In this document: positions 23,260 to 32,067 of the stretch, one piece after another | How the letters are laid out: each line of letters opens with the position of its first letter | How positions within the stretch are numbered: position 1 is the stretch's first letter | Source: TMP-86 sp031394735 | Lineage (GTDB): Bacteria > Pseudomonadota > Gammaproteobacteria > Steroidobacterales > Steroidobacteraceae | DNA: 41,775 nt | NCBI GenBank assembly: GCA_031394735.1 | Contig: JANMXI010000030.1 | Coordinates: 1-41,775 of the forward strand | Reading direction: 5' to 3' | Program-made: the position numbers and the translations under genes | The notes under the pieces: generated by a model | What the model saw: the letters and a program-made list of their open reading frames with translations, nothing else | The model's database searches: none | What the model was told of the DNA's origin: nothing

Positions 23260-25746
23260 TTAATTGACCAACACGCCGGCGCTGCCGACGGCGGCACCAC
23301 ACACGGCCGTGGTGACCGCCTGCTCGCGGGCTGCAGTGCAGGTGCTGCCGTCGCCGCAACCGAGTTTGCCCATCAGCGCGTTGAGCTCAGCGCTCAATCC
23401 GGCCGAATCCTGGCTGCTCAAACCCGTACCAAGTGAAGCATTCGCCAGCGGCGTAATGACGGTATTTCGTCCGGTGGGCGTGCTGAACTTCGACCCAGCG
23501 CTGAAATTCACGCTGCCGAAGAACACGCCACGCTTGGCCGAATCGTTCACCAACTCATTGCAGTACTGGATGGCGAGCTGCGCCACCCCCACCTGGTGCG
23601 AGGGCAGGAAGCCTTCCAGCGTCGGCAAGGTCGGCAGCTGCTGCTTCACCGTCTGGAACGTCTGATTGACGTTGGCATTGTTCGCCGGGACTGTCGTGAC
23701 CGCCGCCAGCGTGGCGTTCACGCGATCGAAGGTACGCACGCCGATGTCGGACACGATGACGCCGTCAACTGGGACCGGTGTGGCCGGAATGGGCTCGGTG
23801 ACAAAGTGAGTCTTCGTGCCGAGTTGGTCGAAACTCAAGAAGAATGTATCGAGGTCAACATTTTTGTCGACACCGATGATCGTGCCGATCTTGGACAACT
23901 GCTGCCCTTGGCCCGCAAAATAGTTGGAGGCAGTGATGGTCGTATCGAGCGGGATGTAGGCCTGGCCCACATTCGGCACCACACCGTTCACGCCGATACG
24001 AATGCCCTTGACCACGATGCCATCGGGCTTCGCAGCCGGATCCAACGAGATGAAAAACGGCTTGTTGAACAGGTAGGCATAGCTGTCGTATTGACTGACT
24101 TCAAACACCACGTAGGACTTGGGAACGCCGGTGGCTGCTTCGACATTGAACAACAGGAAGTAGCGTTCACCGACGCCGGCTGCAAAGTTCTGCGCGATCT
24201 GCACATCGGTCAGGACGCGATTGTGAATCGCCACGAACTTGATGACGCCGGCCCACGATCGGTCGCTGGACACTTCATTGCCCAATACCAACGCAAAAGT
24301 GTTGTCCCAGTTGGCAATGGTGCCGCCCTTCTGAGCATCCGCATCGCCGGTGAACTCACCGTTGACATAGATGCGACGCCCGTTGACCGGGTCATAGGTC
24401 ACGACCACATGCTGCAAGGAAGCCTGCAGTCGACGCGCCGCGTCCGCCGTGGACAAGGCGGGCATGCCGTTGGCGTCCGTGGCCGACGAGCGCAACATGG
24501 CATCGTAGTTGTACTTGGTCTGACCCAGCGTGAAGTTGCGCGCCATCGTGCCGCCCGAGTACGTGACCATGTAGGCCTCTTCCTGGGTCACATTGGCGGG
24601 CGCCAGCCACGCTTCGATCGAGAACTCGCCGGTGGCGAGAATCATGTCATGCAATTTCTTGCTGGCCTGCGTGGAGGCTTGCGCTTTGCTGCCCTTAGCG
24701 AACTTCAAGCCCCAGCCACCCACCCAGGTGACATCGCCACTGGTGGTCAAATCGGCCGCCGGATCGACGCCACTGGTATCGAAGGCGGTCGAGCCCTTGC
24801 CGGTCTTGAATTCGTACTTGGCAATGGCGTTGGAGTCGAAGCGGCTGCCACCGCTGGCCACCGTACCGTCATACAAGGTCAACGCCTTGCTGATCACCAT
24901 CGCTGGATCGACGCTAGTCGGCGTAATCTGATTGGCAAACGCGGTGATCGCGTCCTGCATTTCCTGCGAGGCAGCCACGCAGTTGCTGTTCCAGCAGTTG
25001 TGCGATTCCTGGCGCAGACGCAACACAAATCGTGATTGAGCAGGCGTGTCGAGATTCATCTTCGTTCGCGCGGCGGCGTAGGCTTCGTCAGGCAAGCCGG
25101 TTGTTCCCAAAGTGCTGGAGGCAAAATAAGGGGACTGCGGGCTCGATGCCGACGGGGAATGGCACTTCGAACAGTACTGTTTCAACAAAGGATAGACAGT
25201 GGTTGAGAACAGCTGAGCATCAGCGGGGAAATTCTTGCTGTTGCCGACGTCTTTGATCACCGGCGCAGTCAACTGAATCTGCGTGCCACCGCCGGCAGAA
25301 GCACCTGCCCAGTTGGTGATCCAGGTGGTAAGAATGGCGCCGCAGGCGCTCGGATCGGTCAACCAGCAATTGTGGCCGCCCGCCACCTTGGCCACGATGC
25401 GCGACATGCCCGGGTCGGTCAGATTGACCACCGTGTTCGCCTGTGTGTAGGCCAGGTTCACATCGTCATTGCGAGCAAAATTCGGCATTTGTGCCGGCGA
25501 GGTCGCGTTGTGGCATTGGCCGCAACGGTTGGTCGAGCGCACGTTGTCCCAGAAATTGATCTTGAAGGCCTGCACATCGGCGGTCGAGGGCGCGGGTCCC
25601 GTGTAGTCGGAGCCTGCCGTCACCGGCACCACCGGATTCGCCGTCACCGGCGCACCTCCGCCACCGCAGGCGCTGAGCGCGAGCGAGGCAGCCATGACAC
25701 ACAACATTCCCAGTTGCGACAGTTTCATTTTGAATGCCTTGTTCAT
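23260..25746 (-). CDS. CxxCH lipoprotein with LamG-like domain
   Basis: An 828-residue predicted lipoprotein: lipobox LALSAC with Cys27, then a Gly/Pro/Thr linker. Two haem-c type motifs follow, CGQCH (75-79) and CSKCH (192-196), each later followed by a paired HNCW segment containing extra cysteines. Residues about 305-525 form a LamG/concanavalin-like domain (AKYEF..., FSIEAWLAP, VNGEFTGD), a fold that binds carbohydrate or protein. The C-terminal 300 residues are beta-rich with no recognised domain. The ATG at 25746 is favoured by GAGGG about ten bases upstream. It starts 11 bp after the preceding gene. A surface-anchored redox or binding protein is the likely product. Confidence 0.82.
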   Translation of the reverse strand: MNKAFKMKLSQLGMLCVMAASLALSACGGGGAPVTANPVVPVTAGSDYTGPAPSTADVQAFKINFWDNVRSTNRCGQCHNATSPAQMPNFARNDDVNLAYTQANTVVNLTDPGMSRIVAKVAGGHNCWLTDPSACGAILTTWITNWAGASAGGGTQIQLTAPVIKDVGNSKNFPADAQLFSTTVYPLLKQYCSKCHSPSASSPQSPYFASSTLGTTGLPDEAYAAARTKMNLDTPAQSRFVLRLRQESHNCWNSNCVAASQEMQDAITAFANQITPTSVDPAMVISKALTLYDGTVASGGSRFDSNAIAKYEFKTGKGSTAFDTSGVDPAADLTTSGDVTWVGGWGLKFAKGSKAQASTQASKKLHDMILATGEFSIEAWLAPANVTQEEAYMVTYSGGTMARNFTLGQTKYNYDAMLRSSATDANGMPALSTADAARRLQASLQHVVVTYDPVNGRRIYVNGEFTGDADAQKGGTIANWDNTFALVLGNEVSSDRSWAGVIKFVAIHNRVLTDVQIAQNFAAGVGERYFLLFNVEAATGVPKSYVVFEVSQYDSYAYLFNKPFFISLDPAAKPDGIVVKGIRIGVNGVVPNVGQAYIPLDTTITASNYFAGQGQQLSKIGTIIGVDKNVDLDTFFLSFDQLGTKTHFVTEPIPATPVPVDGVIVSDIGVRTFDRVNATLAAVTTVPANNANVNQTFQTVKQQLPTLPTLEGFLPSHQVGVAQLAIQYCNELVNDSAKRGVFFGSVNFSAGSKFSTPTGRNTVITPLANASLGTGLSSQDSAGLSAELNALMGKLGCGDGSTCTAAREQAVTTAVCGAAVGSAGVLVN

Positions 25747-25757
25747 GTGGATGGCCC

Positions 25758-26936
25758 TCACGTCGTGCCCATGCAATAAACGGCAGCGTCGGCGAAGACC
25801 TGTTTGAGCTTGTAGCCGCTCTTGAAGGTGCTGATCATCGAATCGACTTTGTTACGATCGGTCTGATCAACCGGCGCGCGATAACAGACGTTCTTGAACA
25901 CCTTCTCGACCTGGCAGCGCGCAAAGGCGTCGCTCTTGGCCAGTTCCATACCCATGGACTTCGCGCCATTGCCGGTGTGGGTCGAGGCTGCGTCCCAGCC
26001 AAGGATCTGGTTCGGCCCGGCGATCCAGCGATTGTCCCAATGGTCGTCCGGCGTGACGTAGCCGGTCTTGAAGTTATCCGAATTGATCAGGTACTTCGGT
26101 TGAACCTGCCCCGCCGTATACATGATCTTGGTGGTGGTCTCATCGTAGGTGTAGTAAGCGAAGGCCTGCGCCAACGGATCCATGCCGCTGTGGCAGCCGA
26201 CGCAGTTGTTCAGGAACAACCGGCTGTCGCCGCCCGGCGAGCGGCTAACGTCCTGGCGGATGCGATCCGGCGGGCGCGTGGTGTCATGCACGGTTTCCAT
26301 GTCATGGCACAGATGATTGAGCATGGTGAAGCGGAACATCGCCCGGTTCGTGCCGGCAATGAAGAACGCTTCCGCAGCGGCGCGCGTGGTGAAGATGCCG
26401 GCGGTGGCAGCAGCAGGAATGCCGGTGACGGATGATTGCGGCGTGGATTGCAATCCCGCCTGCAGATCCGCGCCGGTGTTCTCGAGCTGCTCGTACATAT
26501 CATTGTTGGCCGGCGAGTAGGTGGCCGTGACGCCCGACAGACCAGGCTTGGCGACGTAGACCAGATCGGCCGACAACAACGTGCTGAAGTCAACGTCGTC
26601 GCGAACCATGCCGATCACCGTGGCGACGTAGTCGTTCAAGGGCGCGAACACGGTCTGTTCCCGATTCGTCCACGGCATCGCCATGTTTTTCAGGGTGACG
26701 TTAAAGAAGTTGCTGTTCTTCATCGCCTCTTTGGCGGCCAGATCGGCCGACATGCCCTGCATCGTGGTCAGCACGGCATCCGAGGGCGGCACGCCGGCGA
26801 TACGGTCGTGAATTCGCTTCGCCTGGTCACGAGTGATCGCCGCTGCGCCGGCGCTCGCCAACGCGAGGCTCGCGGCCACGGCTGCGCACAGCGCGCGACG
26901 CTTAAATTGCATCCACCGTTGCGCAGGTCGCTTCAT
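25758..26936 (-). CDS. Exported CxxCH protein with DUF1592/DUF1588-like C terminus
   Basis: A 392-residue exported protein, first gene of operon B. The ATG at 26936 is supported by GGAGAT seven bases upstream and by the typical signal peptide that follows (basic RR, hydrophobic stretch, cleavage near AAA 31-33); the open frame further upstream is not signal-like. One haem-c motif CVGCH (245-249) is followed by SGMDPLAQAFAYYTYDE, close to the CxxCHxxMDPxGxxxxxYD pattern seen in DUF1588/DUF1585-type proteins. Further conserved-looking cysteines (Cys210) lie nearby. Co-encoded with a LamG CxxCH lipoprotein and a Tat-exported DUF1501-like protein, it probably works at the cell surface or in the periplasm. 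Confidence 0.8.
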   Translation of the reverse strand: MKRPAQRWMQFKRRALCAAVAASLALASAGAAAITRDQAKRIHDRIAGVPPSDAVLTTMQGMSADLAAKEAMKNSNFFNVTLKNMAMPWTNREQTVFAPLNDYVATVIGMVRDDVDFSTLLSADLVYVAKPGLSGVTATYSPANNDMYEQLENTGADLQAGLQSTPQSSVTGIPAAATAGIFTTRAAAEAFFIAGTNRAMFRFTMLNHLCHDMETVHDTTRPPDRIRQDVSRSPGGDSRLFLNNCVGCHSGMDPLAQAFAYYTYDETTTKIMYTAGQVQPKYLINSDNFKTGYVTPDDHWDNRWIAGPNQILGWDAASTHTGNGAKSMGMELAKSDAFARCQVEKVFKNVCYRAPVDQTDRNKVDSMISTFKSGYKLKQVFADAAVYCMGTT

Positions 26937-27247
26937 GTCGATCTCCGTTGTCGGCATCCCATTGTTCATATGCTCATCCGATTGGCGTGTATGAAAAGTT
27001 CCACTGGCCGCAAATATACGCAGCCAAATCTGTCGCAGGAATGTCTCAAGGGAACGACGTCGGCGTTCAGAGACAGTAACGACCTGCATCGCACGGCCTA
27101 TATGCTCTTCGTCCAGTGAGAGTTCTTCTGTGAGTGTGTTAACAGAATCAATACGCGCATCAAACGAAGATGTCGGTATGCAACACACCCGAGAATTCAA
27201 TCGATTCAACCATCAGCGGCCAGGGCGGCCAACGGGTGCATTTATTT
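26937..27247. promoter_or_regulatory. Divergent promoter region of operons B and C
   Basis: This 311-bp gap separates the starts of operon B (minus) and operon C (plus). It contains an inverted repeat TTCTGT-N10-ACAGAA (27126-27147) that could bind a dimeric regulator. No clear -35/-10 pair and no riboswitch-like sequence were seen on either strand. If the in-frame ATG at 27170 were the true start of the HzsA-related gene, the gap would be shorter. Confidence 0.4.
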
Positions 27248-29920
27248 ATGCATAAGCAACATCAATGTGACTTGAGTCTCAATCGCATCAACATTGCGAC
27301 TCGCGTCACATCGCGTGCGAAGACTTTTATCCTGCTGCTGCCTCTGTTAGCAATGGCGGCTTGCAGCAGCGGCACCAGCGGCAAGGCGCCCGGTCTCGCC
27401 GGCGGACAAATCCCCGATCCGGTCACGCTGGATTTTCCGCTCGCCTATGTAAAGCGGCCGCCGCCAAAGAAAGACATCGACGTCCGCGATCTAATCACCT
27501 CCACCGCCGGCGGCGACCTTTATATCCGCGACAAGGCCAGCGCCAGCGGCGTGGAAACCAATGTCACCAAGGACATCACGCAGGGCATGGGCGATGTGCG
27601 CGATCTGGACATTTCGCCCGACGGCACCAAAGTGGTGTTCTCGCTGCGGCTGCCGCTGCTGGAAAACGTCGACGATGACGAGCAGCCGACCTGGAACATC
27701 TGGGAATACGACGGCAAGGCCAAGACCGTGCGGCGTGTCATCACTGATGACATCACGGCCGAAAAGGGCCATGACATCAGCCCGCACTATCTTCCCGACG
27801 GTCGCATCGTGTTTGCCTCCACGCGCCAGAACACCTCGCGCGCCATCCTGCTCGATGAAGGCCGTCCGCAGTATCCGGGCCAGACCGACAACCGCCAGCA
27901 ATCCGCCTTTGTACTGCATGTGATGAACGCCGACGGCTCCGACATCCATCAGATCACCTTCAACACCAATCACGATTTCGCGCCGTCGGTCCTGAACAAC
28001 GGCCAGCTCGTGTTTTCGCGCTGGGAGCGCGTCAATGGCGGCGACCGCATCAATTTGTATCGCTCCAACCCCGACGGCACTGGCCTCGAGTTGTATTACG
28101 GCCAGTACAGCCATGCGACCGGCACCAACAATTCCATCGTGCAGTTCCTGAATGCGCGCATGCGGCCGGACAACAAGATCCTGTCGATGGTGCGACCGTT
28201 CATGGGCACGCAATTGGGCGGCGACATCGCGCTGATTGACGCCGAGAAGTTCGTCGAGATCAATCAGACGACGTTGACGGCCGCGGGCACCGCGGGCCCC
28301 GGTCAATCGCCGGCGACCACGTTGAATGTCTCGACGCTGGCCGACGCACCTTCACTCGGCGGGCGTTTCGCCTCCGCCTTCCCGCTGGTCGACGGCACCA
28401 ATCGCCTGCTGGTGAGCTGGTCACCCTGCTTTGTGCTGGACACGACTGTCACGCCGACGGCGACGCGTGTCTGCACCGCCGACAACACCGCGGACCCGGC
28501 TGTGCAACTGGCACCGCCCGCGTACACGCTGTGGATCTACGATCTGGATACCAATACATTGCGGCCGATGCTCAGCGCCGAAGAGGGCTTGATGCTCATC
28601 GATCCGGTCATCCTGCAGCAGCGCACACCGGCGCCGCCGGTGATCCGTGACAAGGTCCCGGGCGTCGATGTCGACAAAAACCTGGCCGCCGAGGGCGCGG
28701 GCCTGCTCGTCATTCGTAGCGTCTATGATTTCGACGGCACCGACACCGCGTTGCCCAACATTGCCGCCGTGGCGGATCCGAAGCAGACCACCGCCAATCA
28801 GCGACCGGCGCGCTTCCTACGCATCGAAAAGCCTGTCGCGATTCCCGATAAGAAAGTGCGTGACGTGCCCGGCTTCGCCTTCGGGCCTGCCGGATTGGGC
28901 ATGCGCGAGATTCTCGCCTATGCACCGGTGGAACCGGACGGCTCCATCAAGATCAAGGTGCCGGCCAATGTGCCATTTGCTATCAGCGTTTTGGACAAGA
29001 ATGGCCGTCGCGTCGGTACGCGGCATGGAAGCTGGCTGCAGCTTCTGCCCGGCGAAGTCCGCACCTGCAATGGCTGTCACGATGCGGCCAAGAATACGGC
29101 GCATGGTCGTGCCGACCTGTCCGTGTCGGTGAATCAAGGCGCAACCACCACCGGCCAGCCGTTTCCCAATACGGAGCCCGCGCTGTTTGCCGATTTCGGC
29201 GAGATCATGGCCGAGACGCGTGCCCGCATCAGTTGTGCGGCGGCCACGGGGTGTTCAACCATCCCCAGCGCAAACCTCATTTACGATGACGTGTGGACCG
29301 ACCCGGTCGCCGCGGCGCGGGCCAAAGACGCAAGCTTTGCCTATTTGTATTCAGACATGACCACGCCGGCGCCGATCAACGGCAATTGCCTGCCGACCTG
29401 GAGCAATCGCTGCCGCATCACCATTCATTATCTGCAGCATCTGCAGCCGCTGTGGAACCTGCCCCGGCAGACCCTCGCGGTCGATGGCGTCACCGTGCTG
29501 TCCGACCACACCTGCGTCCTGTGCCACAACACGAAGGATGCAGCCGCTGCGACGCAGGTGCCAGCAGGTCAGTTGGATCTGACCGACGGGGTTTCCAATG
29601 CCGACCCGAACGTCGTGACCTCCTATGAGCAACTCTTGTTTGCGCATAACCAGCAAGAGCTTATTATGGGCGCGCTACAAGATGTTATGGTAACTGGACC
29701 GATTGACCCGGCGACGGGTCTGCCGACTCAGGTGCCGGTCGTTCTGCCGGGCAGCATGAGTGCCGGCAGCGCGAATGCATCGACGCGGTTCTTCAACCGC
29801 TTCGATGCGGGCGGAAGTCACTCGGGTTACTTGTCTCCAGCGGAGCTGCGATTGATTGCTGAATGGTTAGACATCGGAGCCCAGTACTACAACGACCCAT
29901 TCGTGGCACCAGCGAACTGA
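27248..29920 (+). CDS. HzsA-related exported protein with beta-propeller and two CxxCH motifs
   Basis: An 890-residue probable lipoprotein (MAAC lipobox after a hydrophobic helix; the ATG at 27248 is preferred over 27170 because it shortens an already long N-terminal region). The first half has TolB/WD-like beta-propeller repeats such as DLDISPDGTKVVFSLRLPL and PHYLPDGRIVFASTRQ. The second half carries haem-c motifs CNGCH (607-611) and CVLCH (756-760). This architecture matches proteins annotated as HzsA-related, named for the alpha subunit of hydrazine synthase. Hydrazine chemistry is very unlikely here; the other HZS subunits and anammox context are absent. It is the first gene of operon C and is likely a periplasmic or surface electron-transfer or binding protein. 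Confidence 0.82.
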   Translation: MHKQHQCDLSLNRINIATRVTSRAKTFILLLPLLAMAACSSGTSGKAPGLAGGQIPDPVTLDFPLAYVKRPPPKKDIDVRDLITSTAGGDLYIRDKASASGVETNVTKDITQGMGDVRDLDISPDGTKVVFSLRLPLLENVDDDEQPTWNIWEYDGKAKTVRRVITDDITAEKGHDISPHYLPDGRIVFASTRQNTSRAILLDEGRPQYPGQTDNRQQSAFVLHVMNADGSDIHQITFNTNHDFAPSVLNNGQLVFSRWERVNGGDRINLYRSNPDGTGLELYYGQYSHATGTNNSIVQFLNARMRPDNKILSMVRPFMGTQLGGDIALIDAEKFVEINQTTLTAAGTAGPGQSPATTLNVSTLADAPSLGGRFASAFPLVDGTNRLLVSWSPCFVLDTTVTPTATRVCTADNTADPAVQLAPPAYTLWIYDLDTNTLRPMLSAEEGLMLIDPVILQQRTPAPPVIRDKVPGVDVDKNLAAEGAGLLVIRSVYDFDGTDTALPNIAAVADPKQTTANQRPARFLRIEKPVAIPDKKVRDVPGFAFGPAGLGMREILAYAPVEPDGSIKIKVPANVPFAISVLDKNGRRVGTRHGSWLQLLPGEVRTCNGCHDAAKNTAHGRADLSVSVNQGATTTGQPFPNTEPALFADFGEIMAETRARISCAAATGCSTIPSANLIYDDVWTDPVAAARAKDASFAYLYSDMTTPAPINGNCLPTWSNRCRITIHYLQHLQPLWNLPRQTLAVDGVTVLSDHTCVLCHNTKDAAAATQVPAGQLDLTDGVSNADPNVVTSYEQLLFAHNQQELIMGALQDVMVTGPIDPATGLPTQVPVVLPGSMSAGSANASTRFFNRFDAGGSHSGYLSPAELRLIAEWLDIGAQYYNDPFVAPAN

Positions 29921-29924
29921 CCTG

Positions 29925-30668
29925 ATGCGACGTCTGCTCCCGTTATTGCTATTGGCGCAGGCGTTGCTGATGTCGACGGCAGTCCAAGCGCGGACCCCCA
30001 AGAAGCCCTTGGAGGTCGTCGTGGCGGAAGCCTTTGTGGAAATGCGCAGCGGCCCGGGGCGCGGATTCCCCGTCACCTACGTCGTCGGACGAGGCGACAG
30101 CGTGCAGGTGCTGTACAGCCGCACCGATTGGTTCAAAGTGCGTGCGCCTCGCGGCGAGGAAGGCTGGGTGAAGCGCGAGGAATTGGCGAAAACACAGTTG
30201 GCCTCCGGCGCGCCCGCGCCGATTCCGCCCTATCCGGATTTCGCCACCCACAAGTGGGAACTGGGCGCCGGCTATGGCGTTTACAACCATCAGAACCTGG
30301 TGACCGCGTACGTCGACTATGCGCTCACCGACAGTCTCGACGCCGAATTCGTTTTGCAGCAGGCGCTGGGCACCATCGACAACCGCTACATGGCAACCAT
30401 CGGTCTGCGCCACACCTTCATTCCCGAATATAAATGGCTCTCCCCGACGATCGGGTTGGGCACGGGCGTGCAATACATCGACAAGAGCACGCCGCCGCAG
30501 CCGCTGGAGAAGAACAATCAGGTGGCCTACGTGAGCTTAGGGTTGCGCGGCTTCATCAACAAGAAATTCATGTGGCGCCTCGATTGGCGCAATTACGTAG
30601 TTTTCACCAAAGAAAACGACAACAAGGAACCGGAAGAATGGAAATTCGCCTTGGCAGTGTTTTTCTAA
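29925..30668 (+). CDS. SH3-domain plus outer-membrane beta-barrel protein
   Basis: A 247-residue exported protein: signal peptide (cleavage after VQA near 22), a bacterial SH3 domain (about 29-90; VEMRSGPGRGFPV and the closing EEGWVKREEL), a short Pro-rich linker, then an eight-strand-like beta-barrel domain from about residue 110 that ends in the terminal Phe (ALAVFF) required by the BAM machinery. The barrel style resembles the Myxococcus-enriched outer-membrane family that includes gliding proteins GltA/GltB; this is by recollection. SH3 domains of this type often bind peptidoglycan, so the protein could link the wall to the outer membrane. It begins 4 bp after the HzsA-related gene and overlaps the next by 31 bp. 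Confidence 0.82.
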   Translation: MRRLLPLLLLAQALLMSTAVQARTPKKPLEVVVAEAFVEMRSGPGRGFPVTYVVGRGDSVQVLYSRTDWFKVRAPRGEEGWVKREELAKTQLASGAPAPIPPYPDFATHKWELGAGYGVYNHQNLVTAYVDYALTDSLDAEFVLQQALGTIDNRYMATIGLRHTFIPEYKWLSPTIGLGTGVQYIDKSTPPQPLEKNNQVAYVSLGLRGFINKKFMWRLDWRNYVVFTKENDNKEPEEWKFALAVFF

Positions 30669-31309
30669 TAGCCGCGTTGCTGACAGGCTGCAGCTGGTTT
30701 CATCGCGCGCCCAAGGCCGCGGCGGAAATCGTGCCCGAAGCGCCCGAGGCCGAGCCGAGCATCATCGACCCGCAGGTGCAGCGGCGTGTGGTCAAAACCC
30801 CGAAGATCAAAGCCAAGAACTTTGAGCTGGGGGCTTCTTTCGGCGCGCTCAGCATCCAGGACTTCGGCACCAATCCGTTGTACGGCGTACGCCTGGCGTA
30901 TCACGTGACCGAGGACATCTTTCTGGAAGGCTACGTGGCGCGCTCCAAGGCCGGCACCACCAGCCTGCAGGACGTGTTCCCAAACATCACAGTGCTGAGC
31001 GACTCTGGGAGACGCTTCACTTACTACGATCTCGACGTGGGTTACAACGTGCTGCCCGGAGAGGTCTTTCTGGGACGAGGCCGCGCATTCAACACGGCGC
31101 TGTACGCCATCGTGGGCATGGGCGCCGTGAAGTTTGCCGATCAGGACAAATTCGCCCTGAACTTCGGAGTGGGCTCGCGCATCTTGTTGACCGACTGGCT
31201 GGCCATGCACCTGGATGTCAAAGACCACGTGTTCGAGACCGACATTACCGGACGGACCAAGAACGTCCACAACATCGAAGCCACGCTGGGCTTCACGTAC
31301 TTCTTTTGA
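30638..31309 (+). CDS. Outer-membrane beta-barrel lipoprotein
   Basis: A 223-residue protein starting at the ATG 30638, which follows AAGGAA at proper distance; a longer frame upstream is a shadow of the previous gene. The lipobox LLTGC gives a lipidated Cys18. After a Glu/Pro-rich linker (about 24-55), alternating strands (NFELGASFGALSIQDFGT onward) build a small barrel that ends in a terminal aromatic (TYFF). It is related in style to the barrel half of the preceding protein and shares the same Myxococcus-like OMP type. Two adjacent small barrels plus a TolQ/TolR motor recall the outer-membrane part of the Glt machine. Confidence 0.82.
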   Translation: MEIRLGSVFLIAALLTGCSWFHRAPKAAAEIVPEAPEAEPSIIDPQVQRRVVKTPKIKAKNFELGASFGALSIQDFGTNPLYGVRLAYHVTEDIFLEGYVARSKAGTTSLQDVFPNITVLSDSGRRFTYYDLDVGYNVLPGEVFLGRGRAFNTALYAIVGMGAVKFADQDKFALNFGVGSRILLTDWLAMHLDVKDHVFETDITGRTKNVHNIEATLGFTYFF

Positions 31310-31322
31310 GCTTGAGGTGTTT

Positions 31323-31832
31323 ATGAAAACCCGGAACTCCTCCCTGATCAAACGCGGCCTGCTTGCAGGTCTGATCGCCGTCGGCTCGACCTTGGCGATT
31401 GCCGGCGATGCCAATGCACCGGCCACCGAATTCTCACTGACCTCGCTGGCCGGAAAGCCCGTGGCGTTGAGCCAGTTCAAGGGCAACGTCGTGCTGGTGA
31501 ATTTTTGGGCCACCTGGTGCGGGCCGTGCCAACAGGAAATGCCGCTGCTGGATCAGATGTACAAGAAATTCAAGCCTGCCGGGTTCACGCTGCTGGGCGT
31601 CAATGTCGACAAGGAGGTGCCGGCCGTCAAGGACCTGCTGGCACGCAAGCCGGTCAGCTTTCCGGTGCTGCTGGATCCAGAAAATGCCGTGAGCCGTGCC
31701 TATAAGGTCGCGGACATGCCCAGCTCGGTCATCATCGATCGCAAAGGCAACGTGCGCTACATTCACCGCGGCTATCGTCCCGGGGACGAGAACGAATACC
31801 AGGACCGCATCCGTCAGTTGATCCGGGAATGA
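31323..31832 (+). CDS. TlpA-like thioredoxin with intact WCGPC active site
   Basis: A 169-residue exported thioredoxin-fold protein; the ATG at 31323 follows GAGG. Signal peptide to about residue 28, then a TlpA/ResA fold with the active site W65-C66-G67-P68-C69 and a cis-proline region (DMPSSVIIDRKG). It should reduce disulfides or keep haem-binding cysteines reduced in the periplasm, which suits an operon of CxxCH proteins and a cysteine-rich DUF4266 lipoprotein. It is a paralogue of the cysteine-less protein that heads operon A (similar length, the same FWA.W.GP..QEMP context). It overlaps the DUF4266 gene by four bases. Confidence 0.93.
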   Translation: MKTRNSSLIKRGLLAGLIAVGSTLAIAGDANAPATEFSLTSLAGKPVALSQFKGNVVLVNFWATWCGPCQQEMPLLDQMYKKFKPAGFTLLGVNVDKEVPAVKDLLARKPVSFPVLLDPENAVSRAYKVADMPSSVIIDRKGNVRYIHRGYRPGDENEYQDRIRQLIRE

Positions 31833-32062
31833 ACATCCGAGCGCTGCGGTTTTCCCTGTCGATCGCCGTCGTGCTGGGAGCGAGCGCCTGCAGCAGCGTC
31901 AAGCCGTGGGTGAAACCCTATGAGCGGGACCGTCTGGCCGATCCCATCATGTCCTGGGACCGCGATGCCATTTCCGGCGCGTACCTCGATCACATCTACG
32001 AATCGCGCGAAGGTTCGCGGGGCGCCACCGGCACTGCCGGCGGTGGCTGCGGCTGTAACTGA
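31829..32062 (+). CDS. DUF4266 lipoprotein
   Basis: A 77-residue lipoprotein of the DUF4266 family. The lipobox ASAC gives a lipidated Cys21; the family signature VKPYERDRLADPIM follows, and the protein ends in a Gly/Cys tail (TAGGGCGCN). The tail's two cysteines within five residues may bind metal, form a disulfide, or be acted on by the neighbouring thioredoxin. DUF4266 and DUF3570 genes usually occur together, often with a thioredoxin, as they do here. Translation is coupled to the thioredoxin gene (ATGA) and the DUF3570 gene begins 5 bp later. Function is unknown. Confidence 0.9.
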   Translation: MNIRALRFSLSIAVVLGASACSSVKPWVKPYERDRLADPIMSWDRDAISGAYLDHIYESREGSRGATGTAGGGCGCN

Positions 32063-32067
32063 TCCTC

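Noticed and set aside
27126..27147. LexA (SOS) box
   Set aside because: The CTGT and ACAG halves are separated by 10 bp rather than the 8 bp of a LexA site.
27248..29920. Hydrazine synthase and anammox metabolism
   Set aside because: Only domain-level similarity to HzsA is seen; the other subunits and related haem enzymes are absent from the window.
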